From positions 362,955-426,954 of the forward strand of contig NZ_QLLN01000003.1 of the NCBI RefSeq assembly GCF_003259375.1: 64,000 nucleotides of DNA, written 5' to 3'. This DNA comes from Arenibacter echinorum. GTDB taxonomy: Bacteria; Bacteroidota; Bacteroidia; Flavobacteriales; Flavobacteriaceae. The notes below the pieces were generated by a model that did no database searches, was not told the origin of the DNA, and saw nothing but the letters and a program-made list of their open reading frames with translations. Positions 53,494-63,525 of this stretch are shown piece after piece. A program made the translations under genes and the position numbers. Numbering within the stretch: the stretch's first letter is position 1; each line of letters begins with the position of its first letter.

Positions 53494-54792
53494 TTGCGAA
53501 AAAAGGTTTCATTAACAGTTCCGGACATTGTAAGTTTTAAGCAATCCCTACTGCATTGGTCCCAACAATATTATGAGGTTGTTTGGCTGGACAGTAACGG
53601 GCATAGAAGCAAGTATAGCTCATTTGATGGCCTACTAGCTGTTGATGCACTTACGTCCATAGTAACGGATACCCAAAACGCATTTAAGGATTTAAGCGAT
53701 TACCAATCCAACACTAAAGATTGGATTTTTGGCTACCTGTCCTATGACTTAAAAAATGATACGGAACTACTTTCTTCTTCCAATGCCGATAGTCTGAACT
53801 TTCCTGCTCTGTATTTCTTTCAGCCCAAAAAATTAATAGAAATAGAGGGAACAGTGGTTACCTTCCATTACCTAAATATGGTAGCGGATGAAATTGAAGA
53901 AGATTTGAAGAATATCCTGGAAGCACCTGCACCATTTGCACCGGAATTGGAACATAGATCCGATATCAAAATTAAACTTAGAATATTTAAGGACGAATAT
54001 TTTAGTCGCGTAAATAAAATGTTGAACCATATCCATAGAGGGGATATTTATGAAGCCAACTTCTGTCAGGAGTTTTATGCGGAGAACACTGAAATAGACG
54101 CTTTAAAGACTTATCTAAAACTGAATTCCATAACCAGGGCACCGTTTTCAGCCTTTTTAAAAATAAACGATAAATACCTATTATCCTCTTCCCCGGAGCG
54201 CTATGTTAAAAAAATGGGGAACAAGGTTATATCCCAACCCATTAAGGGCACTGCAAAACGATCGCTGAATACCATCGAAGACCAGCTATTAGTAACAGCC
54301 TTGGAAAAGGACGAAAAGGAGAGGGCCGAAAATATTATGATCGTGGATTTGGTAAGGAACGATCTATCCAAGAGCGCTTTGAAAGGTTCTGTTGAAGTTG
54401 AGGAACTTTGCAAGGTATATTCTTTTGATCAAGTGCACCAAATGATCTCTACTGTAACAGCGGAGGTTTCCAGTACCAAAAATCCGGTGGATATTATCAA
54501 GGAAACTTTTCCCATGGGTAGTATGACCGGGGCTCCAAAAGTATCTGCCATGCGAATAATAGAGGAGCTGGAGGCTTCCAAAAGAGGCCTCTACTCCGGG
54601 ACCGTAGGTTACTTTACCCCAGAAAACGATTTCGATTTTAACGTGGTCATCCGAAGTATTCTCTATAACAAAACGGCCCAATATGTCTCTTTTTCCGTGG
54701 GAAGTGCCATAACCGCCATGGCAGTTCCAGAAAAGGAATATGAGGAATGCCTCCTTAAGGCCAAGGCCATGAGACAGGTGCTTGAAAATTAA
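53494..54792 (+). CDS. pabB: Aminodeoxychorismate synthase component I (PabB)
   Basis: 432 residues with a TTG start at 53494. The chorismate-binding core carries PFSAFLKINDKYLLSSSPER, SQPIKGTAKR with Lys251, the PabB-type nucleophile (TrpE has Ala), ERAENIMIVDLVRNDLSKSA and FPMGSMTGAPKVSAMRIIEE. It makes 4-amino-4-deoxychorismate from chorismate with ammonia from a PabA glutaminase, for folate. No pabA or pabC is adjacent. The N-terminal about 130 residues are poorly conserved, as usual. Confidence 0.94.
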   Translation: MRKKVSLTVPDIVSFKQSLLHWSQQYYEVVWLDSNGHRSKYSSFDGLLAVDALTSIVTDTQNAFKDLSDYQSNTKDWIFGYLSYDLKNDTELLSSSNADSLNFPALYFFQPKKLIEIEGTVVTFHYLNMVADEIEEDLKNILEAPAPFAPELEHRSDIKIKLRIFKDEYFSRVNKMLNHIHRGDIYEANFCQEFYAENTEIDALKTYLKLNSITRAPFSAFLKINDKYLLSSSPERYVKKMGNKVISQPIKGTAKRSLNTIEDQLLVTALEKDEKERAENIMIVDLVRNDLSKSALKGSVEVEELCKVYSFDQVHQMISTVTAEVSSTKNPVDIIKETFPMGSMTGAPKVSAMRIIEELEASKRGLYSGTVGYFTPENDFDFNVVIRSILYNKTAQYVSFSVGSAITAMAVPEKEYEECLLKAKAMRQVLEN

Positions 54793-54876
54793 TAGGTCAT
54801 TTGGTTATAATCAATTTTCAATATACCTTAAGCGTTTATAAATTTAGGTATACCTAATATTCTATATTTAAAAACT

Positions 54877-55722
54877 ATGGATGTAAGAATGCTTGATCTT
54901 CAATATAAGAACATCCCCATTAATGCATGGTATGCCAGACCCAAAATTGTTAGAGGAGCTACTGTTCTTGTCCATGGATTTGGCGAACATTCGGGGCGCT
55001 ATATGGAAGCTGTGATTCCTAGACTTTTGGAGGAAAATTTGGCCGTCTTCTGTTATGACAATATAGGTCATGGAAAATCTGGTGGAAAACGGGGACATTG
55101 CCCTAGTTATATGGCATTGTTGGAACTATTGGACAATGTTATCGCCAAGGCCAGATTGCTGAATCCCAATAAACCCATATTCCTTTACGGTCATAGTATG
55201 GGAGGAAATTTGGTATTAAACTATGACTTGAGAATAAAATCGGATTTGGCCGGGATAGTGGCGTCGAGTCCATACCTTAAATTGGCTTTTCAACCCCCTA
55301 AATGGAAAATGATTTTGGGTAAATTTATGTTGAAAATATTTCCTGCAATTACAATGTCCTCTGGTCTGAATCCGCAACATATTTCCAGAATAGACCAAGA
55401 GGTGGAAAAGTACATGGCAGACCCTTTGGTTCATGATAGAGTAAGCCCCATGTATTCTTTTCCTATAATGGAAGCAGGGGAGTGGGCTGTACACAATGCC
55501 AACAAACTAAAGACCAAAACCCTTTTGCTGCACGGTACCGGAGATAAAATTATAGATTATAGGGCTACCGAAAAATTACACAAAAACTCCAGTTGTACCG
55601 AACTACATTTAATTGAAGGCGGCTATCACGAATTGCACAAGGATGTTGGAAGTAAAAACACTTTGGATATCATCGGCATTTGGTTAAGGAACAGCTTGGA
55701 CCACTTCTATAGCCAAATGTAG
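54877..55722 (+). CDS. Alpha/beta hydrolase, monoacylglycerol-lipase-like
   Basis: 281 residues, no signal peptide. Oxyanion-hole segment VHGFGEHSGRY, YDNIGHGKSGGKRGH, and the nucleophile elbow YGHSMGGNLVL. The acid is in HGTGDKIIDYRAT and the His in EGGYHELHKD. This is the serine aminopeptidase S33/Hydrolase_4 branch, mostly mono- and lysophospholipid lipases. It is 84 bases after pabB and 32 before tilS on the same strand. Confidence 0.9.
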   Translation: MDVRMLDLQYKNIPINAWYARPKIVRGATVLVHGFGEHSGRYMEAVIPRLLEENLAVFCYDNIGHGKSGGKRGHCPSYMALLELLDNVIAKARLLNPNKPIFLYGHSMGGNLVLNYDLRIKSDLAGIVASSPYLKLAFQPPKWKMILGKFMLKIFPAITMSSGLNPQHISRIDQEVEKYMADPLVHDRVSPMYSFPIMEAGEWAVHNANKLKTKTLLLHGTGDKIIDYRATEKLHKNSSCTELHLIEGGYHELHKDVGSKNTLDIIGIWLRNSLDHFYSQM

Positions 55723-55754
55723 TTGCTATCATTTTTCTTATGTAAATTAGCCGT

Positions 55755-57059
55755 GTGTTAGAAAATTTTACGAATCACATAGATCTACACTTTCCCCATC
55801 TCAAAGAAGGTAAATTTATATTGGCCTGTAGCGGAGGTGTAGACAGTGTTGTTCTGGCCCATTTGTGTGCTTCCTATAAGTTGGATTTCTCAATAGCTCA
55901 TTGCAACTTCAAATTGCGCGGTGCGGAAAGTGATAAGGATGAAGACCTGGTTAGGGAATTGGCAAAGGATCTGGGCACGGAAATTTTTGTGACCAGTTTT
56001 GATACTCACGGGTATATGGCCCAACATAAAACCAACTTGCAAATTGCTGCACGGGAACTCCGGTATAATTGGTTCTCACAAATAATGGCAATTCATAATA
56101 TTAAAACCCTTGTCACGGCCCATCACGCCGACGACAGTTTGGAAACCTTTCTTATCAACTTGTCCAGAGGAACAGGAATCGAAGGGCTCACCGGAATACC
56201 ATCGCATACCAACACCATCTCCAGACCTTTATTGCAATTTTCAAGAGCCGAGATCAAAACATATGCAGAAACCAATGCTATTCATTGGAGAGAAGATGCC
56301 AGTAATGAAAATACCAAATATTTAAGGAATAACATTAGGCATAATATTATTCCAAAGCTCAAGGAACTCAATCCCAATTTTTTAGAAAATTTTTTAAAGA
56401 CCCAAGAATATCTTGGGCAAACCCAAGAAATATCGAATTACCATATAGTCCAATTAAGAAAGCAACTTTTTTCAAAAGTGGACAAGATTGAAAAGGTAAA
56501 AGTAGCCTCACTGTTGGCACTTAATCCTACCAAAGCCTATCTTTTTCATTTCTTTCGGGAGTACGGATTTACACAATGGGATGACATTTATGGACTTCTA
56601 AGCGCCAACAGCGGAAAAGAAGTGCATTCCAACACCCATAGATTACTGAAGGACAGGGACTTTTTATTGTTAAAACCCAAAGCACTTAAAAATTCCGAGG
56701 TTTTTAATATTGAAGAGGGTCAAGAGGCGGTATCAGAACATATATCCTTAAAATTTAATACCGTCAAAGCCATTGGGGAGACCTCTTCAAAGATAATTTA
56801 TGTAGATAAAGAAACGTTAAAGTACCCATTAACAGTCCGTAAATGCCAAAAAGGAGATTATTTTTACCCCCTTGGAATGTCCGGCAAGAAAAAAATATCC
56901 AAATATTTCAAGGACGAAAAAATGGATATTTTTGCCAAGGAAAACCAATGGTTATTGTGTTCTGGCAATAATACTGTCTGGATAATAGGAAAACGCGCCG
57001 ACGACCGTTATAAAATTACGGATAGGACTAAAGAAATTTTAAAGATTACATTAGAATAA
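55755..57059 (+). CDS. tilS: tRNA(Ile)-lysidine synthase TilS
   Basis: 434 residues with a GTG start at 55755. The PP-loop SGGVDS (26-31) and the TilS-specific block HCNFKLRGAESDKDEDL, TAHHADDSLETFLINLSRG and NNIRHNIIPKL are present, as is the C-terminal domain with VRKCQKGDYFYPLGMSGKKK. It converts cytidine 34 of the CAU tRNA to lysidine so that it decodes AUA, an essential function. Its stop overlaps the dsbD start by one base (TAATG). Confidence 0.96.
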   Translation: MLENFTNHIDLHFPHLKEGKFILACSGGVDSVVLAHLCASYKLDFSIAHCNFKLRGAESDKDEDLVRELAKDLGTEIFVTSFDTHGYMAQHKTNLQIAARELRYNWFSQIMAIHNIKTLVTAHHADDSLETFLINLSRGTGIEGLTGIPSHTNTISRPLLQFSRAEIKTYAETNAIHWREDASNENTKYLRNNIRHNIIPKLKELNPNFLENFLKTQEYLGQTQEISNYHIVQLRKQLFSKVDKIEKVKVASLLALNPTKAYLFHFFREYGFTQWDDIYGLLSANSGKEVHSNTHRLLKDRDFLLLKPKALKNSEVFNIEEGQEAVSEHISLKFNTVKAIGETSSKIIYVDKETLKYPLTVRKCQKGDYFYPLGMSGKKKISKYFKDEKMDIFAKENQWLLCSGNNTVWIIGKRADDRYKITDRTKEILKITLE

Positions 57060-59041
57060 TGAAACATATACTGGGATTGATTTTAATGGTGTTCAGTTTT
57101 TTCTTGGGGTTTTCCCAGTCGGATAATGATCCAGCCATATGGACTTATGAAGCAGAAAAAATATCGGACACCGAGTACAAGCTTATCTTTAAGGCCGATA
57201 TATATGAAGGCTGGCATATCTATTCCCAGTTTACGGATGAAAATGGTTCTTTGCCAAGTGAATTTACATTTGAAAAGGCAGGTGAGGACTATGAATTGGT
57301 AGGAACCACTACAGAAAGTGAAACCCTTACCGAATACTCCGATATTTTTGAGGTAGATGAAACTTTCTTCAAGGAAAAGGCTGTCTTTACCCAAAAAATA
57401 AAATTATTGAATCCGGAGGTTAAACAGGTTACCGTTGATTTGTTCTATCAAATCTGCAAGGAGGTCTGCATCCCAAAAGATGAAATATTCCATATTTCCC
57501 TGACCGGAGAGGAAATAGTTGTTGCGGAACAGAATGTGGACCAGCGAAGCCTGGATATGAGTGCTGCCTTAATGCTGGACCTTAAGAACAAGGAATTGTT
57601 GGTTAACGGGGATAAAAATGCCGTGAATGAAAAATCTGGTCTTTGGACCATTTTCGTTTTAGGCTTTTTGGGCGGCTTAATTGCGCTTCTAACTCCCTGT
57701 GTATTTCCTATGATACCATTAACAGTATCCTTTTTTACCAAACAAGGGGCCAACAGATCCAAAGGGATTGCAAATGCCTTGCTTTATGGTTTTTTTATAG
57801 TATTAATCTATTTTCTGTTGAGTTTACCATTTCATTTGTTTGATTCAGTGGATTCACAAATATTGAATACGATTGCCACCAATGTATGGCTCAACCTGTT
57901 TTTCTTTCTCATTTTTATATTTTTCGCTTTCTCCTTTTTCGGTTATTATGAATTGACGCTTCCTAGTTCATGGGCCAATAAAATGGACTCGGCCTCCTCC
58001 AAGGTGGGCGGGGCTTTTGGAATATTTTTTATGGCAGTTACCTTGGCCATAGTGTCCTTTTCCTGTACCGGTCCAATTTTGGGCGGATTGTTGGGAAGTA
58101 CTGCTTTGGCAGAAGGGGATGTGGCTACCAACCTGTCCATGGGAATGACTGGATTTGGAGTGGCACTGGCGTTGCCCTTTGGCCTTTTTGCATTATTCCC
58201 TACATGGCTTAATTCCCTGCCTAAATCTGGAGGATGGATGACTACGGTAAAGGTTACCCTTGGTTTCTTGGAACTGGTATTGGCATTTAAATTTCTTTCC
58301 AATGCAGATTTAGTGGGGAACTGGGGAATCTTTAAAAGGGAAATTTTCTTGGGGATTTGGATATTGCTGTTTGTCTTGCTTTCCCTTTATTTATTTGGGA
58401 TATTTAGATTTCCGCACGACGGACCAAAACAACGATTGTCTGTCGGAAGGAAGATTACCGCTGTCCTAAGCACAGCTTTTGCCATCTACCTAATATTGGG
58501 GCTATCCAAAATAACCGATTTAAAATTATTGAGCGGTTTTCCGCCACCCCATTTCTATAGCATTTTTGAAACAGAAAGTGATTGTCCTTTGGGGATAGAT
58601 TGTTTCAAGGATTTTGACAAAGGCATTGCCCATGCCAAAAAGGTAAACAAACCGGTACTGTTGGATTTTACAGGATGGGCCTGTGTAAATTGTAGAAAAA
58701 TGGAGGAAACGGTCTGGAGCGAGCCGGATATTTATCCTATCCTTAAGGATGAATACGTTTTGATATCGCTCTACATAGATGACCGAAAGGAACTGCCTTC
58801 CGAAGAACAATTCGATTTTAAATACGAATCCGGACGCGTAAAAAATATTAATACCGTGGGTGAAAAATGGGGCACTTTCCAAACTTTGAACTTTAATGCC
58901 GCCTCGCAACCATACTATGTAATAATGTCCCCTGATCTGGAAATTTTAAATACTGCCGTCCAATATACAGATCGGGATACCTATAAGGAATGGTTAAAAA
59001 AAGGGGTGAGTAATTTTAAGGAATTGGGCCAGTTAAAGTAG
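57059..59041 (+). CDS. dsbD: DsbD-like thiol:disulfide interchange protein
   Basis: 660 residues. Signal peptide (MKHILGLILMVFSFFLGFSQ), N-terminal DsbD-alpha-like periplasmic domain with QICKEVCIPKDE (two cysteines), a membrane core with GLIALLTPCVFPMIPLTVSF and VSFSCTGPILGGLLGSTA (the two redox cysteines), and a C-terminal thioredoxin domain with ACVNCRKM. It carries electrons from cytoplasmic thioredoxin to periplasmic acceptors, such as cytochrome c maturation and methionine sulfoxide repair. It overlaps tilS by one base. Confidence 0.95.
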   Translation: MKHILGLILMVFSFFLGFSQSDNDPAIWTYEAEKISDTEYKLIFKADIYEGWHIYSQFTDENGSLPSEFTFEKAGEDYELVGTTTESETLTEYSDIFEVDETFFKEKAVFTQKIKLLNPEVKQVTVDLFYQICKEVCIPKDEIFHISLTGEEIVVAEQNVDQRSLDMSAALMLDLKNKELLVNGDKNAVNEKSGLWTIFVLGFLGGLIALLTPCVFPMIPLTVSFFTKQGANRSKGIANALLYGFFIVLIYFLLSLPFHLFDSVDSQILNTIATNVWLNLFFFLIFIFFAFSFFGYYELTLPSSWANKMDSASSKVGGAFGIFFMAVTLAIVSFSCTGPILGGLLGSTALAEGDVATNLSMGMTGFGVALALPFGLFALFPTWLNSLPKSGGWMTTVKVTLGFLELVLAFKFLSNADLVGNWGIFKREIFLGIWILLFVLLSLYLFGIFRFPHDGPKQRLSVGRKITAVLSTAFAIYLILGLSKITDLKLLSGFPPPHFYSIFETESDCPLGIDCFKDFDKGIAHAKKVNKPVLLDFTGWACVNCRKMEETVWSEPDIYPILKDEYVLISLYIDDRKELPSEEQFDFKYESGRVKNINTVGEKWGTFQTLNFNAASQPYYVIMSPDLEILNTAVQYTDRDTYKEWLKKGVSNFKELGQLK

Positions 59042-59156
59042 GCCAACATATATGAATTCTTTGAGATGTATTCTTCTAATAAATATTTTAATGGAAAACA
59101 TTTCTAGTAACTAGGTTTAATATTATACATATACAGTAAAAGCAAATTCCTACGCT

Positions 59157-61037
59157 ATGAACAAAATTTTAATCCTCTTATCGGCCATCTTCTTGGTATC
59201 CTGTGGAAGAACGGGAATACAGACCACCACCAACAAAACCAATACCGGAGTAGTCGACACCTATAACCCCAGGGATTTTTACAACAAGAAAGAGGTCGTT
59301 ATTCCTATGCGTGATGGGATAAAATTACATACCACCATCTATTCCCCCAAGGATACTTCCAAGAAATATCCCATTCTCATGTCAAGAACACCATATAGTT
59401 CCAGACCATATGGATCCAACGAATACAAAGCCTTGATTTCTCCCAATAGAAAAATGATGAAGGAGGGAAATATCGTAGTATACCAAGATGTTAGGGGCAG
59501 GTGGAACAGTGAAGGTGTCTATGACAATATGAGGGCTTATATTCCCAATAAAAAGGATGGAGAAGTAGATGAGGCCTCGGACACATATGATACTATAGAA
59601 TGGCTTATAGACAATGTTGAAAACCACAATGGCAATGTTGGGGTCTGGGGAATTTCCTATCCAGGATTTTATGCTACCTATTCCTTATTGGATGCCCACC
59701 CAGCCCTCAAGGCCGTTTCTCCACAAGCCCCGATAGGGGATTTCTTTTTTGACGATTTTCATCATAATGGTGCCTATTTATTGAGTTATTGGAGAGCTAC
59801 TGCCGTATTTGGTTATATAAAGGACCAACCTACCACCGAAGAATGGTATTCTTTTCCCGAACTGGGCACTGAAGACCAATACCAGTTTTTTTTGGATGCC
59901 GGTCCATTGTCCAACTTGGACAAATATTACAAAGAAGACAATGTTTTTTGGCAGCAATTAAAGGAACACCCCAATTATGATGAATTTTGGCAGCAACGTG
60001 GTATAATCCAACATTTGAAAAATATTAAACCTGCAGTGATGACCGTAGGAGGTTGGTTTGATGCCGAAGACCTTTATGGTCCGCTCAATACCTATGGGCA
60101 TATTGAAAGGAACAGCTCCAACTATAATACTCTTGTAATGGGGCCTTGGAGCCACGGCGATTGGTCCAAGGCAACAAAACGGCAAGCCATTGGCAATGTC
60201 TATTTTGGGGATGATATCTCAAAATTCTATCAGGAAAACATCGAAACACGATTTTTCAATCACTTTTTAAAAGGAGAGGGAAAGACCACCAATTTACCCG
60301 AGGCCTATGTTTTTGATACAGGTACCAAGGAATGGAAGACTTTTGATACCTGGCCTCCCCAGAACACCTCCAAGGAAACCTACTCCTTACAGCGCAATGA
60401 ACATTTAGGACAGATTGCAACCAGGGAATACTCCTTTCAGGAATTTATAAGCGACCCAAAAAAACCTGTCCCTTATTCCGAAGATATAAAAATGGTGTTT
60501 ACCCCCCGTAAATTCATGACAGATGACCAGCGTTTTGCGGCCCGTAGACCCGATGTTTTAATTTTTGAAACCGAACCCTTGGAAACGCCACTCACTCTTG
60601 CCGGTGATATAATGGCGAAACTTAACGTTTCCACCACTGGTACGGACGCGGATTGGATTGTTAAGGTCATAGACGTATACCCCCCGGACCACAAGGATTA
60701 CGAGGAGACCCAGGCCTATTTAAAAATGGGCAACTATCATCAAATGGTTCGTAGTGAGGTGATGCGTGGCCGTTTTAGAAAAGATTTTTCAAAACCCGAG
60801 CCTTTTGTTCCTGAAGAGGTAACTCAGGTTAACATTCAACTTCAGGATGTTTTCCATACGTTTAAGAAGGGCCATAAAATTCAGGTACAGGTACAAAGTA
60901 CAATGTTTCCCTATATAGATATTAATCCCCAAACCTATGTAGAAAATATTTTTCAAGCTAAACCCGAAGACTTTCAAAAACAAACACATCGTGTGTACAA
61001 CACTTCTTTAATAGAATTTACCGTCCTAAAACCTTGA
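59157..61037 (+). CDS. CocE/NonD family hydrolase, lipoprotein
   Basis: 626 residues. Lipobox VSC with Cys16. X-Pro dipeptidyl-peptidase S15-type core: IPMRDGIKLHTTIYSP, YQDVRGRWNSEGVYDN, GVWGISYPGFYATYSLL with nucleophile Ser167 in GISYPG, and GPWSHGDWS for the catalytic His. A C-terminal jelly-roll (PLTLAGDIMAKLNVSTTGTD, ADWIVKVIDVYPPD) closes the protein. CocE-type enzymes hydrolyse ester or amide bonds, including cocaine, glutaryl-7-ACA and N-acyl amino acids; NonD relatives add hydrolysis of amino-acid esters. Being outer-membrane or periplasmic it may release amino acids. A terminator follows at 61072-61098. Confidence 0.92.
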   Translation: MNKILILLSAIFLVSCGRTGIQTTTNKTNTGVVDTYNPRDFYNKKEVVIPMRDGIKLHTTIYSPKDTSKKYPILMSRTPYSSRPYGSNEYKALISPNRKMMKEGNIVVYQDVRGRWNSEGVYDNMRAYIPNKKDGEVDEASDTYDTIEWLIDNVENHNGNVGVWGISYPGFYATYSLLDAHPALKAVSPQAPIGDFFFDDFHHNGAYLLSYWRATAVFGYIKDQPTTEEWYSFPELGTEDQYQFFLDAGPLSNLDKYYKEDNVFWQQLKEHPNYDEFWQQRGIIQHLKNIKPAVMTVGGWFDAEDLYGPLNTYGHIERNSSNYNTLVMGPWSHGDWSKATKRQAIGNVYFGDDISKFYQENIETRFFNHFLKGEGKTTNLPEAYVFDTGTKEWKTFDTWPPQNTSKETYSLQRNEHLGQIATREYSFQEFISDPKKPVPYSEDIKMVFTPRKFMTDDQRFAARRPDVLIFETEPLETPLTLAGDIMAKLNVSTTGTDADWIVKVIDVYPPDHKDYEETQAYLKMGNYHQMVRSEVMRGRFRKDFSKPEPFVPEEVTQVNIQLQDVFHTFKKGHKIQVQVQSTMFPYIDINPQTYVENIFQAKPEDFQKQTHRVYNTSLIEFTVLKP

Positions 61038-61071
61038 TTTTATTATCGCTTTAAAGAAACAAAAGTACTCT

Positions 61072-61098
61072 TAGGAGTACTTTTTTTATATCCTGAAT
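61072..61098 (+). terminator. Rho-independent terminator after the CocE/NonD gene
   Basis: AAAGTACTC (61072-61080) pairs with GAGTACTTT (61085-61093), 4-base loop, followed by a T run. Confidence 0.82.
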
Positions 61099-61128
61099 TG
61101 CCCTACCTTTAATCTAAAATGCATAAGT

Positions 61129-63525
61129 GTGAAAGTATTTAAGAAGCTGCTCTGGATAGTTTTGGGTATTGTCGCAATAATGGCACTGAGTAGTGCCATT
61201 TATGTGTACACCCATACCCCGGAATATGTCGGCAACATTGAAACGGATAAATTAAGTAATAAGGTAGAAGTTTACTTTGACACCTATGGCATACCCCATA
61301 TCTACGGCGAAAAAGAAGAAGATGCCCTAAGAGTGCTGGGTTATGTCCATGCCCAGGACAGATTATGGCAAATGGAGTTGCTTCGTAGGATTTCAATAGG
61401 GGGACTTTCCGAGGTTTTTGGTGAGGATATGATTAAGACGGACAAATTCTTTCTGTCCTTGGGAATAGATGATGCCTCGCAAAAAACGGTGGAAAATGTT
61501 TCCAAAGATAGCCCCATGGTCGTGCTTAGCCAGGCATATTTGGATGGAATCAATCAATTCATAGCAGAAGGGCCAACTCCCATTGAATTTCATCTCACCA
61601 GTTTGGAAAAAACTCCTTTTACACTTAAGGACATCTATAATACCGTGGGATATATGGCCTTTAGTTTTGCGATGGCCCATAAAACCGACCCCTTACTAAC
61701 GAATATTAAGAACCAATTGGGGCCAGCCTATTTAACCGATTTGGAAATAGGTGTTGATCCTAAAAGTACTTTGATCAAAAACTATAAACCCAGCATTCGC
61801 GATTCCATCAAAAATGAAATTGCCGGCTTGGTTTCAGAGGTATTGAAAGATTTTCCTGTCCCTCAGTTCGAAGGGAGCAATAGTTGGGTAATAGCGCCCG
61901 GTAAGACAAAAAACGGCAAGGTTATTTTGGCCAATGATCCCCATATTGGTTTTGCACAACCCTCAGTGTGGTATGAAGCCCATGTAAATGCCCCTAACTA
62001 TGAAAAATACGGTTATCATTTGGCAGGAGTACCTTTTCCTTTATTGGGACATGACCGAAAGTTAGCCTACGGACTTACCATGTTCGAAAACGATGATATT
62101 GATTTTTACTATGAGGAGGAGAAACCAAATGACAGTAGCTTCTACAAGACCAGTGCGGGGTGGAAAAAATATGAACTGGTCACCAAAACTATAAAGGTGA
62201 AAGGGGAAGACGACCTTAATTTTACCTTTAAGAAAACCCATCATGGTCCCATTCTTAATGGAATTGCCGATCAGGTAATAGATCAGCGCCCAATAGCCAT
62301 GTCCTGGATCTACACCAAATTGGAAAATAAGGTAATGGATGCCCTTTATGGCATGTCTCACGCCCAAAATTTATCGGAATTCAAAAAAGCCCTGCCGGAT
62401 ATTCATGCCCCGGGATTAAATATTATGTACGGCGATGCCGTGGGCAATGTGGGGTGGTTTGCAACAGCTAAACTTTATCAAATGCCGGATAGTACCAATA
62501 CCAAGTTTATTTTGGAAGGTAGTACCGGAAAGGATGAACCCGTTCGTTATTTGGACTTTACCGAAAACCCCATAGCTATTAATCCCTCTTGGAATTATGT
62601 GTATTCCGCTAACAATCAGCCAGATTCCATCAACGGAAAATTTTACCCTGGATATTACTTGCCAGAGAATAGGGCAAAAAGGATCGTTACACTTTTAGAA
62701 CCGAAAAATGACTGGGACAGGGATGCGGTACAGGAAATGTTATTGGATGCTACTTCCGGTGTAAATGCCAAGGTGGTAACCAACTTGGCCAAAAGCATAG
62801 AAGTAAAGGAAATGACCAAGGCACAGATTAGCGTCTTGGACAAAATGAATGTTTGGGATGGCAACAGTCAACTACAGCAAATAGAACCTACGGTTTATCA
62901 CCGTTGGATCTATTTCTTACTAAAAAATACGTTCGAAGACGAATTGGGAACCCAAATGTTCCAACAAATGTTAGACACCCATTTCCACAAACGGCTTATA
63001 GCGCCAATGGCCGCTAAAGATAATTCCGTTTGGTGGGACGATGTAAACACCACCGATAGTGTAGAAACAAAAAATGACAGGGTAAACCTCTCGTTTAGAC
63101 AAGCATTTCAGTCTTTGGAGGAAGATTTTGGCGAAGACCCGAACAAATGGACATGGGATAAGGTACACACTTTGGAACATGGACATCCCATAGGACAGAT
63201 CAATGCACTTAGATCATTTTTTAATGTTGGTCCCTTCCCCGTTTCAGGAACTAGGGAGGTAATCAATAATATGTACTTTAAATATGATGACACCGGCTTA
63301 TACCCGGCAACTTCAGGTCCCTCTACAAGACGGGTAATTGATTTTTCCGATATTGAAAATAGCACCAGTATACTACCAACAGGGCAGTCCGGGAATCCTT
63401 TCAGTGAACATTATGAAGATCAGGCCGAAATGTACAATCAGGGCAAATTTCGAAAAATGATGATGAACAGGGAGGAAATCATTAAAACCCAGGAGTCCCT
63501 ATTGATCTTTGAGCCTAAAAAGTGA
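61129..63525 (+). CDS. Penicillin acylase family protein (Ntn hydrolase)
   Basis: 798 residues with a GTG start at 61129; the nearby ATG at 61119 is out of frame. An N-terminal membrane anchor or signal (about 7-27) precedes the alpha chain (DTYGIPHIYGEKEEDALRVL, GYVHAQDRLWQMELLRR). The autocatalytic site is Gly249|Ser250 in EGSNSWVIAPGKTKNGK, where Ser250 becomes the N-terminal nucleophile after spacer removal. The beta chain has NDPHIGFAQPSVWYEAHVNA and GNVGWFATAKLYQ. Family members cleave acyl amides: beta-lactams, N-acyl homoserine lactones and N-acyl amino acids. Following the CocE/NonD gene closely, it completes an extracytoplasmic acyl-hydrolase pair. The substrate is unknown; quorum-signal degradation is one possibility. 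Confidence 0.93.
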   Translation: MKVFKKLLWIVLGIVAIMALSSAIYVYTHTPEYVGNIETDKLSNKVEVYFDTYGIPHIYGEKEEDALRVLGYVHAQDRLWQMELLRRISIGGLSEVFGEDMIKTDKFFLSLGIDDASQKTVENVSKDSPMVVLSQAYLDGINQFIAEGPTPIEFHLTSLEKTPFTLKDIYNTVGYMAFSFAMAHKTDPLLTNIKNQLGPAYLTDLEIGVDPKSTLIKNYKPSIRDSIKNEIAGLVSEVLKDFPVPQFEGSNSWVIAPGKTKNGKVILANDPHIGFAQPSVWYEAHVNAPNYEKYGYHLAGVPFPLLGHDRKLAYGLTMFENDDIDFYYEEEKPNDSSFYKTSAGWKKYELVTKTIKVKGEDDLNFTFKKTHHGPILNGIADQVIDQRPIAMSWIYTKLENKVMDALYGMSHAQNLSEFKKALPDIHAPGLNIMYGDAVGNVGWFATAKLYQMPDSTNTKFILEGSTGKDEPVRYLDFTENPIAINPSWNYVYSANNQPDSINGKFYPGYYLPENRAKRIVTLLEPKNDWDRDAVQEMLLDATSGVNAKVVTNLAKSIEVKEMTKAQISVLDKMNVWDGNSQLQQIEPTVYHRWIYFLLKNTFEDELGTQMFQQMLDTHFHKRLIAPMAAKDNSVWWDDVNTTDSVETKNDRVNLSFRQAFQSLEEDFGEDPNKWTWDKVHTLEHGHPIGQINALRSFFNVGPFPVSGTREVINNMYFKYDDTGLYPATSGPSTRRVIDFSDIENSTSILPTGQSGNPFSEHYEDQAEMYNQGKFRKMMMNREEIIKTQESLLIFEPKK

